DNA of 64,000 nucleotides from Dehalococcoidia bacterium UBA2160 (lineage in GTDB: Bacteria; Chloroflexota; Dehalococcoidia; Lucifugimonadales; UBA1123), in NCBI GenBank assembly GCA_002328865.1, contig DCWO01000072.1:3465-67464 (forward strand), written 5' to 3'. Both the position numbers and the translations under genes were made by a program. The notes beneath the pieces were generated by a model. The model did no database searches and was not told where the DNA came from. It worked only from the letters and a program-made list of their open reading frames with translations. Shown here piece by piece: positions 44,528-53,825 of the stretch (position 1 is the stretch's first letter; every line of letters begins with the position of its first letter).

Positions 44528-45565
44528 TCAACCTGACCCAGCGGAGGCGTCTTCGTCACTGAACGGGACGTTCTCGAACAAGTCGAACATGGCTTCGGTC
44601 CACTCCGCTTCCAGGCGGAGCACCGGCGTTGTGAATTGATCGGAAGCGGGCGCGGCAAAGTAGTAATTGCCGTCTGGAGTCTTGTCGCCAAGTTGGAAAA
44701 GTACGCCGTCGGTGAACGACGTGCCGCGCTCGGTTACGCCCAAAAATCTGATCTCGATAGATTGTCCCTCGAGTTCGATGCCCCACTCGCTGTAATCATC
44801 GCCTGACACTCTGGCGGTCTCGACCAGTATGTTCTGAGGCCCGACCATGAGATGCGAGTATTTCGCAAACTTGTCCGGATCGAGTTGGCGTGGCTTCACG
44901 TCCTCCGGCCTGCTGCGACCGAACCACTTGCCGTCTTCCTGCTGCAATGTCAGGTACTGGTTGCCCGCCGCGGCGGGATCACCCATGTAGAGGTTGACCT
45001 CTTCAATGGATTCCGGCGTTCGCGTTACGAACCACTCAGGTATGGGAGGATCGTTGGCTATGCGAGCCAGCACCTCACCCCAGGAATCGGCGATCAGGAA
45101 CAGTTGGGTGAAACCGGACACCTGGCCGTAGTTGAAATCGCCCTCGGGAGTGTCTGCGCCCAAACGAAACTCGATGGACCTGCCAGCGGTCAGGCCCACG
45201 TCGACAATCAATTTCGGAAAGTCGAGCCCGTACTCGGCAGGGTCTTCAATGATTGTGCGCACCTCGGAGATATCCCGCTTGGTCTTCGGTCCGCTCACCA
45301 AAAGGACTATCCCTCCCCAGCGGTTGTGATCCGGAGGTATGCCGTCCAGGTTGTCGAAGACCCAAATGCCTTCCTCGTTCATGTGGAAACTTTCGACGTT
45401 ATCACCGGACGTGATCTTGATGGTGTTGATGTCGTCAAAGGACACCTGGTAGAACCAAGGCGGCTTGGCGACCAACTCCTCCTCGTCTTCGAAGGGGTTC
45501 ACATACGCGACAACGCCAACGACCACGACACCCACAACAAGGACTAAGGTAGCTTTCCAATTCAT
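44528..45565 (-). CDS. DUF4340 domain protein
   Basis: This 345-residue protein has one N-terminal membrane segment (LVLVVGVVVVGVVAYV) and a large extracytoplasmic part containing the DUF4340 pattern. Examples are YQVSFDDINTIKIT, EYGLDFPKLIVDVGLTAGRS and FTQLFLIADSWGEVLARI. DUF4340 proteins are regularly encoded after GldG-like genes in ABC modules. Here it is the last gene of such a module, 12 bp after the GldG-like gene. The function is unknown. Confidence 0.85.
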   Translation of the reverse strand: MNWKATLVLVVGVVVVGVVAYVNPFEDEEELVAKPPWFYQVSFDDINTIKITSGDNVESFHMNEEGIWVFDNLDGIPPDHNRWGGIVLLVSGPKTKRDISEVRTIIEDPAEYGLDFPKLIVDVGLTAGRSIEFRLGADTPEGDFNYGQVSGFTQLFLIADSWGEVLARIANDPPIPEWFVTRTPESIEEVNLYMGDPAAAGNQYLTLQQEDGKWFGRSRPEDVKPRQLDPDKFAKYSHLMVGPQNILVETARVSGDDYSEWGIELEGQSIEIRFLGVTERGTSFTDGVLFQLGDKTPDGNYYFAAPASDQFTTPVLRLEAEWTEAMFDLFENVPFSDEDASAGSG

Positions 45566-45577
45566 GCGAACACCTGC

Positions 45578-47233
45578 CTACCTCCGCCTCCACCACACGA
45601 AGACGCCGAGGAAGAGCATTATCACCGGCGGCACCAACCAACTGGACCACTTAATGAAATTACGTTCGCGCTGATTGACGACGAGCTCCCTGAAAGGGAC
45701 CAATTTCGGTCTCACCGCGATGAGATCGAAATCTTCCGCCAACCAGTTGACAGAGTTCAACAGCAGGTCGGCATTCTCGCTGCTGAAGAAGAAACCGTTG
45801 CGCGCGAAATCGGCATCGCCGAACACCACCAGCTTGGCCAGTGAATCAGGGTTGGTGACAACCTGCCCGTCCAGTGTGCCGCCGGCCTGCACAACCACGG
45901 CCAGATCGAGCGGTCCGCCGAGATCGATGTCTGAGTCGAACTCGACTTCGTCCGGGTCCGTCTCCAACCAACTGGCCGGAGTCGAAGCCGCCAGCCCATT
46001 GTAGATTATGAATGGCGGAAGGTCTTCGATCGGAACCGCGAGGGTCAAGGCAGTCACGCCAGGGAAAAAGGCCACGTTGACCTGGTCGGCGATCGGGATT
46101 CCCGAAATGCCGCTCGTCGTGAACTGAAGGTTCGACTTCTGGACCATAGGGGTCAATTGCTCACCGGCGACGTTGCTCACGATGTCGGCGACGCTCTCAG
46201 TGAATATCTGGATGCCCCATCGGATCAGGAATTGCCGATAGGTGTCGGGCGCTCCGGTGTCCAGCAGCGCTATCAGCTTACCGCCGTCGAGCATATACTG
46301 CATGATGGCGTCGAGTTCTGCGATTGACAGGTCCTGGTCCGGCCCCGCGATTACCAGGACTGCCGCGTCGGCCGGGACCGCAAGGTCTTGCCTCAAGTTG
46401 AGCGGCCAAACCTGGTAGTTGTCTCGCAACAGCCCCTCACGAGCAAAGTCGAACCCATTGGGATCGATTTCGCCGGTTGCTGGGTCTCGCGTCAGAAACG
46501 CCTCCCCATGCCCTGTAAGGAAGTACACTCTTTTTTGTTGGATGCCGGTCGCGACGAGCAGTCCGGTCAAAAAGTCCTGCTCGGTGTAGTTGAAGACGCC
46601 CTCTTGGTTGCCGGTCTCGACGTCCTCGAAAACAATCGTCGGGTAATTCACTACGCCGTATTGCAGCGCCCGCTCTCGTTCGAGTTGCGGGTCGACGAAC
46701 CGATACGTGAAGTTCGAGCTTCGCCGATGGAACTCGTTGAGCAGGTCTTCAGCCTGCTGCAGCGCGAAAGCATTTTGCGGGTCGTTCGGAACGAAGAATG
46801 CATTGGCCCTGACGGGAGAGGACAGCCGGTCGAGGATCTGTTCGGTTTGCGGGGACAACGAGAACACCCTGGTGGACGTGAGATCGATTCGGGTCGAATC
46901 TCGGAAGAACTGGAAGTTCACCAACATGGCGATGCCCAGAAAAGCGAGTGTCATCACGATGGCGTTGACGCCGTAACGGCCTCGCCTTCCGACCATGAAT
47001 ATGGCCACGGCCCTCGGCGAGAGCACAAGCGCCACGAACAACAGCACCAGGCCAATGATCAACACCGTAAGCGCGAAACCGCGAATCTCGTCGATGGTGA
47101 GGACCAATATGATCCCCGCCACGCTCGCGACAAGACCGACGACCGCGCTGATGGCGCTCCAGAATCCTGCCGACGCGGCTGACGTCTTCAGGGTGTCTTG
47201 GATTACGTCTCTGTTCGAGGGTTGTCCGGTCAA
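45578..47233 (-). CDS. GldG-like ABC-transport auxiliary membrane protein
   Basis: This 551-residue protein has three hydrophobic segments near its N-terminus (residues about 25-110) and a C-terminal one before the WWRRR tail. Between them is a large domain with the GldG-type pattern RVFSLSPQTEQILDRLSSPV, FRDSTRIDLTST and PADAAVLVIAGPDQDLSIAE. I place the start at TTG 47233, whose neighbourhood overlaps the permease stop; the frame is open to 47311. In gliding bacteria GldG works with GldA and GldF, but similar genes occur widely in non-gliders. Confidence 0.82.
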   Translation of the reverse strand: MTGQPSNRDVIQDTLKTSAASAGFWSAISAVVGLVASVAGIILVLTIDEIRGFALTVLIIGLVLLFVALVLSPRAVAIFMVGRRGRYGVNAIVMTLAFLGIAMLVNFQFFRDSTRIDLTSTRVFSLSPQTEQILDRLSSPVRANAFFVPNDPQNAFALQQAEDLLNEFHRRSSNFTYRFVDPQLERERALQYGVVNYPTIVFEDVETGNQEGVFNYTEQDFLTGLLVATGIQQKRVYFLTGHGEAFLTRDPATGEIDPNGFDFAREGLLRDNYQVWPLNLRQDLAVPADAAVLVIAGPDQDLSIAELDAIMQYMLDGGKLIALLDTGAPDTYRQFLIRWGIQIFTESVADIVSNVAGEQLTPMVQKSNLQFTTSGISGIPIADQVNVAFFPGVTALTLAVPIEDLPPFIIYNGLAASTPASWLETDPDEVEFDSDIDLGGPLDLAVVVQAGGTLDGQVVTNPDSLAKLVVFGDADFARNGFFFSSENADLLLNSVNWLAEDFDLIAVRPKLVPFRELVVNQRERNFIKWSSWLVPPVIMLFLGVFVWWRRR

Positions 47234-47234
47234 C

Positions 47235-47945
47235 TCATCGCCACCTTCGGGTTTCCATGGACCTGATCGTGAAGAATATGAACACTGCCGCAATCGAAAC
47301 AAAATAGACAACGTCCGCCGTGTCGATTACGCCCCTCGTGAAATCCTCCACATGTTCGCTCATCGACATTCCGGAGAATACGAGCGCAGCCGTGCCTGTC
47401 ACGATGTCGCTTATGCGGTCCACGAAGGACAAAACCAGCAAGATCGCGGATCCAACCACGGCCGCTACAATCTGGTTGCTGGATAGGGACGAGCCAAATA
47501 GGCCGATAGCCAACGCCGCCGCCCCGTGCAACAGCAGGCCAAGGTACGAAGTGAACAGGGGACCGGTGTCGGGCTGCCCGAAGACATACAACAGCAGCAC
47601 GTAATACAAGGTCAGCGCGATTGTCATCAAGAAGATCAGATAGCTGGCAATGTACTTTCCGATTACTACTTCCCAGTCGCGGACCGGGGAGGTTACCAGC
47701 AGCTCTAGCGTGCCCAGTTTTTGCTCCTCCGCCAACAACCGCATGGTGAGGATCGGCGCCAGGAAGACTATGAAGAAGCTGGCCCAATCGATGATTCCCC
47801 GTACGCTCGCCTCAGCGAACGGCGCAGTGACGTCGAAGACAAAGAAGATGCCGGTCAGAGACAGGAACATAGCGCCCACCACGTAGGCGCCAGGCGTAGA
47901 GAAGTAGATCTTGCTCTCTTTGTAGGCGACCGTAAAGGTGTTCAT
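47235..47945 (-). CDS. ABC-2 type transporter permease (GldF-like)
   Basis: This 236-residue protein has six hydrophobic segments, including YVVGAMFLSLTGIFFVFDV near the N-terminus. It has the ABC-2 permease signature APILTMRLLAEEQKLGTLEL followed by TSPVRDWEVVIGKY. Its ATG overlaps the stop of the ATP-binding gene in an ATGA pattern, so they are translated together. It should form the channel of an exporter with the ATPase encoded just upstream. Confidence 0.88.
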   Translation of the reverse strand: MNTFTVAYKESKIYFSTPGAYVVGAMFLSLTGIFFVFDVTAPFAEASVRGIIDWASFFIVFLAPILTMRLLAEEQKLGTLELLVTSPVRDWEVVIGKYIASYLIFLMTIALTLYYVLLLYVFGQPDTGPLFTSYLGLLLHGAAALAIGLFGSSLSSNQIVAAVVGSAILLVLSFVDRISDIVTGTAALVFSGMSMSEHVEDFTRGVIDTADVVYFVSIAAVFIFFTIRSMETRRWR

Positions 47946-48892
47946 TCGATCTCAATGCCTTCGTCGGTTGTCAGCCGCAGGAAGATCTCTTCCAGCGACA
48001 TTATCACGCCTTCCAAACCGAGCAGGTCCCAACCGGATTTTACGACCGTCGAGGCCAACGCCGCCCTAATCTCGACGCCTAATTCGGACTGGACCCTGTA
48101 AGTCGGGACCTGTCCGGCTTCACCCGATACGCGGTCTACGGTCTGGACGCCCTCTACATCGCCCAGGGCTTTCATGACGTCCTGTTGCGGGCCTTTGACC
48201 TCGATGTCGACGCGCTCGCGACCTACAAGACGCTGAGCCAGGTTCTCGGGGCTGTCGACCGCGATGATCTGGCCTTCGTGAATGATGATCACGCGTTCGC
48301 AGATCTGGCTGACCTCGGGCAGGATGTGGGTGCTCAGAATGAGGGTCTGGTTTCCGCCAAGGTCTTTGATGAGTTGACGGGTCTCGACGACCTGAATCGG
48401 ATCGATTCCGATTGTCGGCTCATCCAGGACTAGCACATCGGGTTCATGCAATATCGCCTGGGCAATGCCAACGCGCTGCTTGAACCCCTTGGACAGTTTG
48501 CCGATGATCGTGGTGTAGTAGTCCTCCAGATGGCATAGATCCACCACATCGTCGATGCGAGAGGCGATGCGGCCTCCCGTCATTCCTCTCAACTTTCCCA
48601 TGAAACTGAGGTACTCTTTGACATTCATCTCCGAGTACAGAGGGACGGTCTCGGGAAGGTATCCGATATGACGGCGAGCTTCCAACGATTCGGTGACGAT
48701 GTCGTATCCCGCGATCGTCACCTCACCTGACGTGGGCGGAATGAAACCCGTGATGATCTTCATCGTGGTCGTCTTGCCCGCGCCGTTGGGGCCCAGAAAA
48801 CCGAGCACCTCTCCCGCTTCGACGCGGAAGTTGATGTCCGTTATCGCCGGGTAGTTCCCGTACATCTTGCTGACGTTGTTGACTTCAATCAT
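47942..48892 (-). CDS. ABC transporter ATP-binding protein (GldA-like)
   Basis: This 316-residue ABC ATPase has Walker A GPNGAGKTT, a signature motif read as LSKGFKQRVGIAQA (LSxGxxQR form), Walker B PDVLVLDEPTIGIDP and the H-loop LSTHILPE. The C-terminal extension (residues 220-316) is usual for ABC-2 drug/gliding-type exporters. ATG 48892 begins the conserved MIEVNNVSKMYG; an upstream ATG at 48964 is possible but adds non-conserved residues. It heads the four-gene module ending with the DUF4340 gene. Confidence 0.9.
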   Translation of the reverse strand: MIEVNNVSKMYGNYPAITDINFRVEAGEVLGFLGPNGAGKTTTMKIITGFIPPTSGEVTIAGYDIVTESLEARRHIGYLPETVPLYSEMNVKEYLSFMGKLRGMTGGRIASRIDDVVDLCHLEDYYTTIIGKLSKGFKQRVGIAQAILHEPDVLVLDEPTIGIDPIQVVETRQLIKDLGGNQTLILSTHILPEVSQICERVIIIHEGQIIAVDSPENLAQRLVGRERVDIEVKGPQQDVMKALGDVEGVQTVDRVSGEAGQVPTYRVQSELGVEIRAALASTVVKSGWDLLGLEGVIMSLEEIFLRLTTDEGIEIE

Positions 48893-49294
48893 CCCGATTT
48901 CCTGTCCGATCGCCGAGTGGGCGTTCAACGGCGCTGAAACACTTTCTTCCGTGAAGGCTACCAACTATGTACGTTCAAATTGACTGATGAGATTTCTCGA
49001 CGACACTTCGCAGTCAACCGGCCGGGTCGAATCCCATTCGTTCCGTTCGAACTCCGCAATCACGCAGACCAGCAGGCCGTGGGCGGATGCCCACCGCAAA
49101 CCTTAGGGATTCTAAACCATCTAGCCAAAGCCGTTCAAGGCTTCAACGAATCTTCAATCGCAGAACCTGCGTACGATCCGTTCCAAATCACCTCGATTGA
49201 TACATGGGCGTATAATGGGGTCGGTGCCCCAGGTTGTGACAAATGGGCGACCGCCAGAACCCGGTTATTCGCGGTCGGGTATGAGGCAGAAGTG
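48893..49294. other. 402-bp divergent intergenic region between the ABC module and selA
   Basis: It holds a TATAAT at 49211-49216 on the plus strand without a good -35, and a frame open into selA that shows no homology. I searched both strands by eye for tRNA-Sec and saw none. Confidence 0.5.
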
Positions 49295-50677
49295 ATGACG
49301 ACGGGTTTCAGATCCATCCCTCCGGTGAACGAACTCCTTGCCGATGACAGGGTGGCGCAGCTCGTTTTGCGGCATTCGAGAGATGCCGTAGTGGACCTTG
49401 TCCGGCGGCGTCTGGACGTTGTCAGAACCACCATCGCGGGAGGCGCTCCGGCGCCGGATATCGACAGCATTGTCGACGGTATCGAGCGCGAGTGCGAAGA
49501 GCGATGGCGGCCTTGGCCATCGCGTGTCATCAATGCAACCGGGGTTATTCTGCACACCAACCTGGGACGCGCCCCGTTGAGCGACGACGCCGTCCGCGCC
49601 ATGGAGAGGGCGGCAGTCAGCTACGGAGATCTGGAGTACGACCTGGCGTCCGGCAAACGCGGTTCCCGCCAGGAGCACGTATCGCGTCTGGTGTGCGAGG
49701 CGACCGGCGCGGAAGCGGCCATGGTCGTCAACAACAATGCCTCCGCCGTCATGCTCGGCCTGGCCGCGCTCGCGACCGATCGAGGGGTCATAATCTCCCG
49801 TGGCGAGGCCGTCGAGATCGGCGGCGGATTCCGGATTCCCGACGTGTTGAAGCAAAGCGGCGCTGACCTGGTCGAGGTCGGCACGACGAACCGCACTTAC
49901 GCCGGCGACTACGAAGCGGCAATTACGGACCGCACTGGCGCGATTCTGGCCGTCCATGCATCGAATTTCAAAGTGGTTGGGTTTACTCACTCACCGACCA
50001 TCGAGGAGTTGGTCGACGTCGGTCGCCGCCGCAACGTCCCGGTGTTGCACGACCTCGGATCCGGGTGCCTGCTTCCGACCGCCCGCTACGGCCTTGCGCC
50101 TGAGCCGATGCCGCAGGACAGCATGCGAGCCGGCATCGACCTGGGATTCTTCTCCGGCGACAAGCTGCTCGGAGGGCCGCAGGCCGGTGTAATCATAGGC
50201 AGTCGCGAATCGGTCGCCATAGTATCACGCCACCCGCTTGCCAGGGCAATGCGGATCGACAAGATCAACATGGCGGCGCTGGCTGCCACGCTGTTGCACT
50301 ATATCCGCGGCGAGGCTGAGACGACGGTTCCCATCTGGAAGATGATCTCGATGTCGTCTGACGCGATCAAGCAAAAGGCATCGCTCTGGGCGGATGCCGC
50401 GGGCGGCGGTGCGACCATATTGGAGTCCGCGTCGGCCATCGGCGGAGGGAGCCTGCCGGGCGAGACCCTTCCGACCTGGGTCGTCAGCCTTCCGACCGAG
50501 CAGGCGAAAACTGGCGCCGAAGGTGTTGCGCGCGGGCTTCGGGAGAGTACGCCGCCGGTAATCGCTCGCATCGAGGAAGACAGAGTCCTTGTCGACCCGA
50601 GAACGGTCCTATCCGATGACGAGCCTGCGTTGTTGGAAGCACTAAAGCGAGTTGTTGGGGCAGAGGGCAGCGGATGA
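49295..50677 (+). CDS. selA: L-seryl-tRNA(Sec) selenium transferase
   Basis: SelA converts seryl-tRNA(Sec) to selenocysteinyl-tRNA(Sec) with selenophosphate. The 460-residue length is standard. Landmarks are RVINATGVILHTNLGRAPLS, SRQEHVSRLVCEATGAEAAM with VVNNNASAVML, HASNFKVVGF and the PLP-lysine site FFSGDKLLGGPQAG. ATG 49295 is chosen because MTTGFRSIPPVNELL is the start of homology; the open frame runs back to 48980. A 4-bp overlap couples it to the Smr gene. selB and selC are not in the window, and selD is at 30988. Confidence 0.95.
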   Translation: MTTGFRSIPPVNELLADDRVAQLVLRHSRDAVVDLVRRRLDVVRTTIAGGAPAPDIDSIVDGIERECEERWRPWPSRVINATGVILHTNLGRAPLSDDAVRAMERAAVSYGDLEYDLASGKRGSRQEHVSRLVCEATGAEAAMVVNNNASAVMLGLAALATDRGVIISRGEAVEIGGGFRIPDVLKQSGADLVEVGTTNRTYAGDYEAAITDRTGAILAVHASNFKVVGFTHSPTIEELVDVGRRRNVPVLHDLGSGCLLPTARYGLAPEPMPQDSMRAGIDLGFFSGDKLLGGPQAGVIIGSRESVAIVSRHPLARAMRIDKINMAALAATLLHYIRGEAETTVPIWKMISMSSDAIKQKASLWADAAGGGATILESASAIGGGSLPGETLPTWVVSLPTEQAKTGAEGVARGLRESTPPVIARIEEDRVLVDPRTVLSDDEPALLEALKRVVGAEGSG

Positions 50678-50970
50678 CCTCTAACCGTCGTCAAGACCAA
50701 CCGTCGCGGCTGATGAAGCAAGCGAACCTGCCCACCGAGGTCCACCTCCGACAGATGAAAGTGAGGGCGGCTCTCGACAAGCTCGACCGGTATCTGAATG
50801 ACGCTGCTGTGGCCGGCTTCCCTCGGGTACGGGTCGTGCATGGAAAAGGCACTGGGACGATGAAAAGAGCGGTCGCCGAATTCTTGGCTGGTCATCCACT
50901 TGTGGCCCGGCAATATCCCGCGAGCCCGTCCGAAGGCAACGGCGGCGTCACGATCGCGGAACTGGCGTAG
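50674..50970 (+). CDS. Smr-domain protein (MutS2 C-terminus-like)
   Basis: This 98-residue protein has the Smr signature EVHLRQMKVRAALDKLDRYL then FPRVRVVHGKGTGTMKRAVA, and a C-terminal HPLVARQYPASPSEGNGGVT. That is the end of MutS2 proteins, here as a stand-alone domain. Smr domains are nucleases or nucleic-acid binders. The ATG overlaps the selA stop, so the gene is coupled to selA. A link to selenocysteine biology is only suggested by this position. Confidence 0.88.
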   Translation: MTSNRRQDQPSRLMKQANLPTEVHLRQMKVRAALDKLDRYLNDAAVAGFPRVRVVHGKGTGTMKRAVAEFLAGHPLVARQYPASPSEGNGGVTIAELA

Positions 50971-51047
50971 ACTGCCGTCAATCCGCGGTCGCGGACCAAA
51001 ATCGACCGCCGGCGGCGCGCTGGCACATAGCTGCCTCAGGATCGACA

Positions 51048-52397
51048 ATGACCCTGTTCGAACACGAAGCCGCGCAGAAAAAGGAGAAGCTGGCCCCGCT
51101 GGCGGCCAGGATGCGGCCACGCACGTTCGACGAATACGTCGGCCAGTCACACATCGTCGGGCCAAACACGGCCCTGCGCCGCGCGCTGAACGCGGGATAC
51201 GTGCCGTCGATGATCCTCTGGGGACCGCCCGGAACCGGCAAGACCACGCTGGCCATACTCTTGGCGTCGATGACGTCCAGTTACTTCGAGCGCATCAGCG
51301 CGGTGGGCTCAGGCGTGGCCGATCTCAGGCGGGTCATGTCGGATGCCAGCGACCGTCTCGGGATGCACGGCCAGCGGACAATCCTGTTCGTTGACGAGAT
51401 ACATCGCTTCAACAAGGCGCAGCAGGACGTGATCCTGCCCCAGGTCGAGGACGGCACTATCGTCTTAATCGGGGCGACGACGGAGAACCCGTCCTTCGAA
51501 GTCGTGTCGCCGCTGCTGTCGAGGTCGACCGTGTATGCGCTCAATCCCCTGGAGCCGAAAGAGGTTCAGCAGGTCGTCGAAGCCGCCTTAAGTGACACCG
51601 AAAAAGGCATGGGAACTCTGGACGTTTCGTTGGACGAAGACGCCCTTGATATCCTCGTCAACCTGTCCAACGGAGATGCTCGGACGGCCCTGAACGGGTT
51701 GGAGTTGGCGGTCTTGTCGTCGCCGATGAGCGCCACCGGGGGACGCGTAATCGACAGGGAGACCGCGCGCGAGGCCATGCAGAAACGAGTCGCCCGATAC
51801 GACAAGTCCGGCGACCAGCACTACGACACCATATCGGCCTTCATCAAGTCCGTCAGGTCGTCGGACCCCAACGCGGCCGTCTACTGGCTGGCACGCATGA
51901 TCGAGGCAGGGGAGGACCCGCTGTTCATCGCCCGCAGGATCGTCGTTCTGGCCGCTGAAGACATTGGCATGGCGGACCCCCAAGCCCTCACGGTGGCCGT
52001 CGCGGCGCAGCAGGCCGTCCACTTCATCGGAATGCCCGAGGGCCGCATTCCATTGGCCGAGGCAACCGTCTACCTCGCTACGGCGCCCAAGAGCAACGCG
52101 GCGTACATGGCTATCGGCGGCGCTCTGGACGACGCTCGTGAAACGCGCAACGAGCCCGTGCCGTTGCACCTTCGGAACGCCGTGACCGGCATGATGCGGG
52201 ACATGGGCTACGGCAAGGATTACAAGTACACCCACGACTACGAAGGCCACTTTACGCCTACCGACAACCTGCCCGACAACCTGAAGGACCGGAAATACTA
52301 CGAGCCGACCGACCAGGGCTACGAGGCGGAGATCGCCAAGCGTATGAGCCGATGGTGGGGCGGGTCAGAATCGCGACCAGAGTCCGACGAAGAGTAG
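51048..52397 (+). CDS. rarA: replication-associated recombination protein RarA (MgsA)
   Basis: This 449-residue AAA+ ATPase of the RarA/MgsA/WRNIP1 family acts at stalled replication forks. The family start is RPRTFDEYVGQSHIVG. Walker A is GPPGTGKTT, Walker B is LFVDEIHRFNKAQQD, and GATTENPSFEVVSPLLSRS is the sensor region. The C-terminal ADPQALTVAVAAQQAVHFIG and the KDYKYTHDYEGHF segment are also family-specific. It follows the Smr gene by 77 bp. Confidence 0.93.
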   Translation: MTLFEHEAAQKKEKLAPLAARMRPRTFDEYVGQSHIVGPNTALRRALNAGYVPSMILWGPPGTGKTTLAILLASMTSSYFERISAVGSGVADLRRVMSDASDRLGMHGQRTILFVDEIHRFNKAQQDVILPQVEDGTIVLIGATTENPSFEVVSPLLSRSTVYALNPLEPKEVQQVVEAALSDTEKGMGTLDVSLDEDALDILVNLSNGDARTALNGLELAVLSSPMSATGGRVIDRETAREAMQKRVARYDKSGDQHYDTISAFIKSVRSSDPNAAVYWLARMIEAGEDPLFIARRIVVLAAEDIGMADPQALTVAVAAQQAVHFIGMPEGRIPLAEATVYLATAPKSNAAYMAIGGALDDARETRNEPVPLHLRNAVTGMMRDMGYGKDYKYTHDYEGHFTPTDNLPDNLKDRKYYEPTDQGYEAEIAKRMSRWWGGSESRPESDEE

Positions 52398-52520
52398 AGC
52401 CAAGCCAGCAGCCGGCGTTTGAGCGGCGACCCCGGCGCATCCGCGATGCGGCTAAAGTCCGCCGCGACTCCTCACCCCTCGGCCTACGAACGACCTCCAC
52501 TGGGCTCAATCCCATGAAAC

Positions 52521-52548
52521 TCGACATTCTGACGTTTGTTGGTATAAT
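52521..52548 (+). promoter_or_regulatory. sigma-70-like promoter for the ComDE-like pair
   Basis: TCGACA (52521-52526) and TATAAT (52543-52548) are 16 bp apart, about 85 bases upstream of the GTG at 52635. Confidence 0.5.
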
Positions 52549-52634
52549 CGCCCAATCACCGCCGAAAGCACATCGGCATTGATTCAACCGGTGTGCCGAA
52601 TTCATGATTCGGAGAGCAGAAGGAGAGTCCGCCT

Positions 52635-53153
52635 GTGGTTGAGCAGCAAGGCCAAATCTTAAGACCGGAAACGATGATATCGGAGTTCAAAAAGAACGGC
52701 GTAACCCACATAATCACGATCCCGGACAGCGAGACGAATTACCTGTACGAACTTATGGTGAAAGAGCCGTCGTTGGACGTCATCCCGGTCTCTCGCGAAG
52801 GAGAGACCATGAGCACCGCGCTGGGATTGAACATCGCGGGCAAAGTGCCGGTATGTCTGATCCAGAACACCGGCATGATGGAGGCCGGAGATTCGATACG
52901 CGGAATGGCGCTGGACGCCGGATTCCCGCTGGTGATGGTGATCGGCTACCGGGGGTGGACGCGACATGGCGTCACCATCGACACGGCCGCAAAGTACACC
53001 GAGCCGTTCCTCCACGCGTTTAACATCAGCTACTACTTGGTCGAGACGGATGACGACGGGTCTCGAATTTCGTCAGCCTTTGAAGAGGCCAGGTCAACCA
53101 AACGACCGGTGGTCGTGTTGATCGGCGACGAGTACCACGGATTCAACAGATAA
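52635..53153 (+). CDS. TPP-dependent 2-keto-acid decarboxylase, alpha (ComD-like) subunit
   Basis: This 172-residue PYR-domain protein corresponds to the N-terminal part of sulfopyruvate or phosphonopyruvate decarboxylase. It contains FKKNGVTHIITIPDSETNYL, the catalytic-glutamate segment VSREGETMSTALGL and a CLIQNTGMMEAGDSIRGM stretch. The start is GTG, preceded by GCAGAAGGAGAG. The beta subunit follows 59 bp later. ComDE converts sulfopyruvate to sulfoacetaldehyde, but phosphonopyruvate or other 2-keto acids are possible. Confidence 0.8.
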   Translation: MVEQQGQILRPETMISEFKKNGVTHIITIPDSETNYLYELMVKEPSLDVIPVSREGETMSTALGLNIAGKVPVCLIQNTGMMEAGDSIRGMALDAGFPLVMVIGYRGWTRHGVTIDTAAKYTEPFLHAFNISYYLVETDDDGSRISSAFEEARSTKRPVVVLIGDEYHGFNR

Positions 53154-53212
53154 GACCGCCCGCCAGAGGGTGCATCGTACCGCTATCGCGACTGTAATCA
53201 CCGGAGGTCATC

Positions 53213-53803
53213 TTGATCGAAGCAACGGATGTATTTGAAGCTTTTCTTCCGCATCGAGGCGATGCCATCGTATCGGCTACAGGCACCGCCGGCAGCCACT
53301 GGAGAGATTTCAGCACCAACGTGAACCGAGACATCAGCCTTGGCGGCGCCATGGGCCACACGGCGCCGGCCGCCTTCGGGTTGGCGATGGGCTTGCCTGA
53401 CGAGAAGGTCGTGCTATTCGACGCCGAGGGTTCCCTGCTGATGAACCTCGGGGTGCTTGCGACCGTCGCGGGCAAGAAGCCAGCCAACTTCTTCCATTTC
53501 CTGTTGGACAACGAGTGCTATGCCACGACAGGCGGGCAGCCGGTTCCCAACTCTTCGGAAATCAACTACGCGGGCATGGCTCGGGAAGCGGGTTACGCCT
53601 CGACGTATGAGTTCGACGACCTCGAGGAGCTGGTGACAAACCTCGAATCGATCATGAAAGAGACCGGTCCCGTATTCGTCGCGATCAAGGTGTACCCCGA
53701 GGTCCAGAATCTGCCGATCGCTCTTCGAACGCGCAGGCCCAGCCGAAGCCGCATGGAGACTATCGTCGATCTGCAACAGGAGCTCGGCATCAGCGCCGAG
53801 TAG
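53213..53803 (+). CDS. TPP-dependent 2-keto-acid decarboxylase, beta (ComE-like) subunit
   Basis: This 196-residue PP-domain protein has SATGTAGSHWRDFS, AMGHTAPAAFGLAMGLPDEK and the TPP/metal motif FDAEGSLLMNLGVLATVAG followed by LLDNECYATTGGQP. In the motif the GD of the usual GDGS is AE, which may weaken or alter metal binding. The start is TTG with CCGGAGG just before it. Together with the alpha subunit it should form a heteromeric decarboxylase. Confidence 0.8.
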   Translation: MIEATDVFEAFLPHRGDAIVSATGTAGSHWRDFSTNVNRDISLGGAMGHTAPAAFGLAMGLPDEKVVLFDAEGSLLMNLGVLATVAGKKPANFFHFLLDNECYATTGGQPVPNSSEINYAGMAREAGYASTYEFDDLEELVTNLESIMKETGPVFVAIKVYPEVQNLPIALRTRRPSRSRMETIVDLQQELGISAE

Positions 53804-53825
53804 GGCATTGGCATCGATGTCGCGG

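Noticed and set aside
48980..49294. Upstream extension of the selA frame
   Set aside because: The residues before MTTGFRSIPP have no similarity to SelA, and the 460-residue form has the normal length with a ribosome site at 49283.
48893..49294. tRNA-Sec gene near selA
   Set aside because: GTCGAATCC- and GTTCGAACTCC-like words are present around 49030-49050, but no acceptor and anticodon stems fit around them on either strand.
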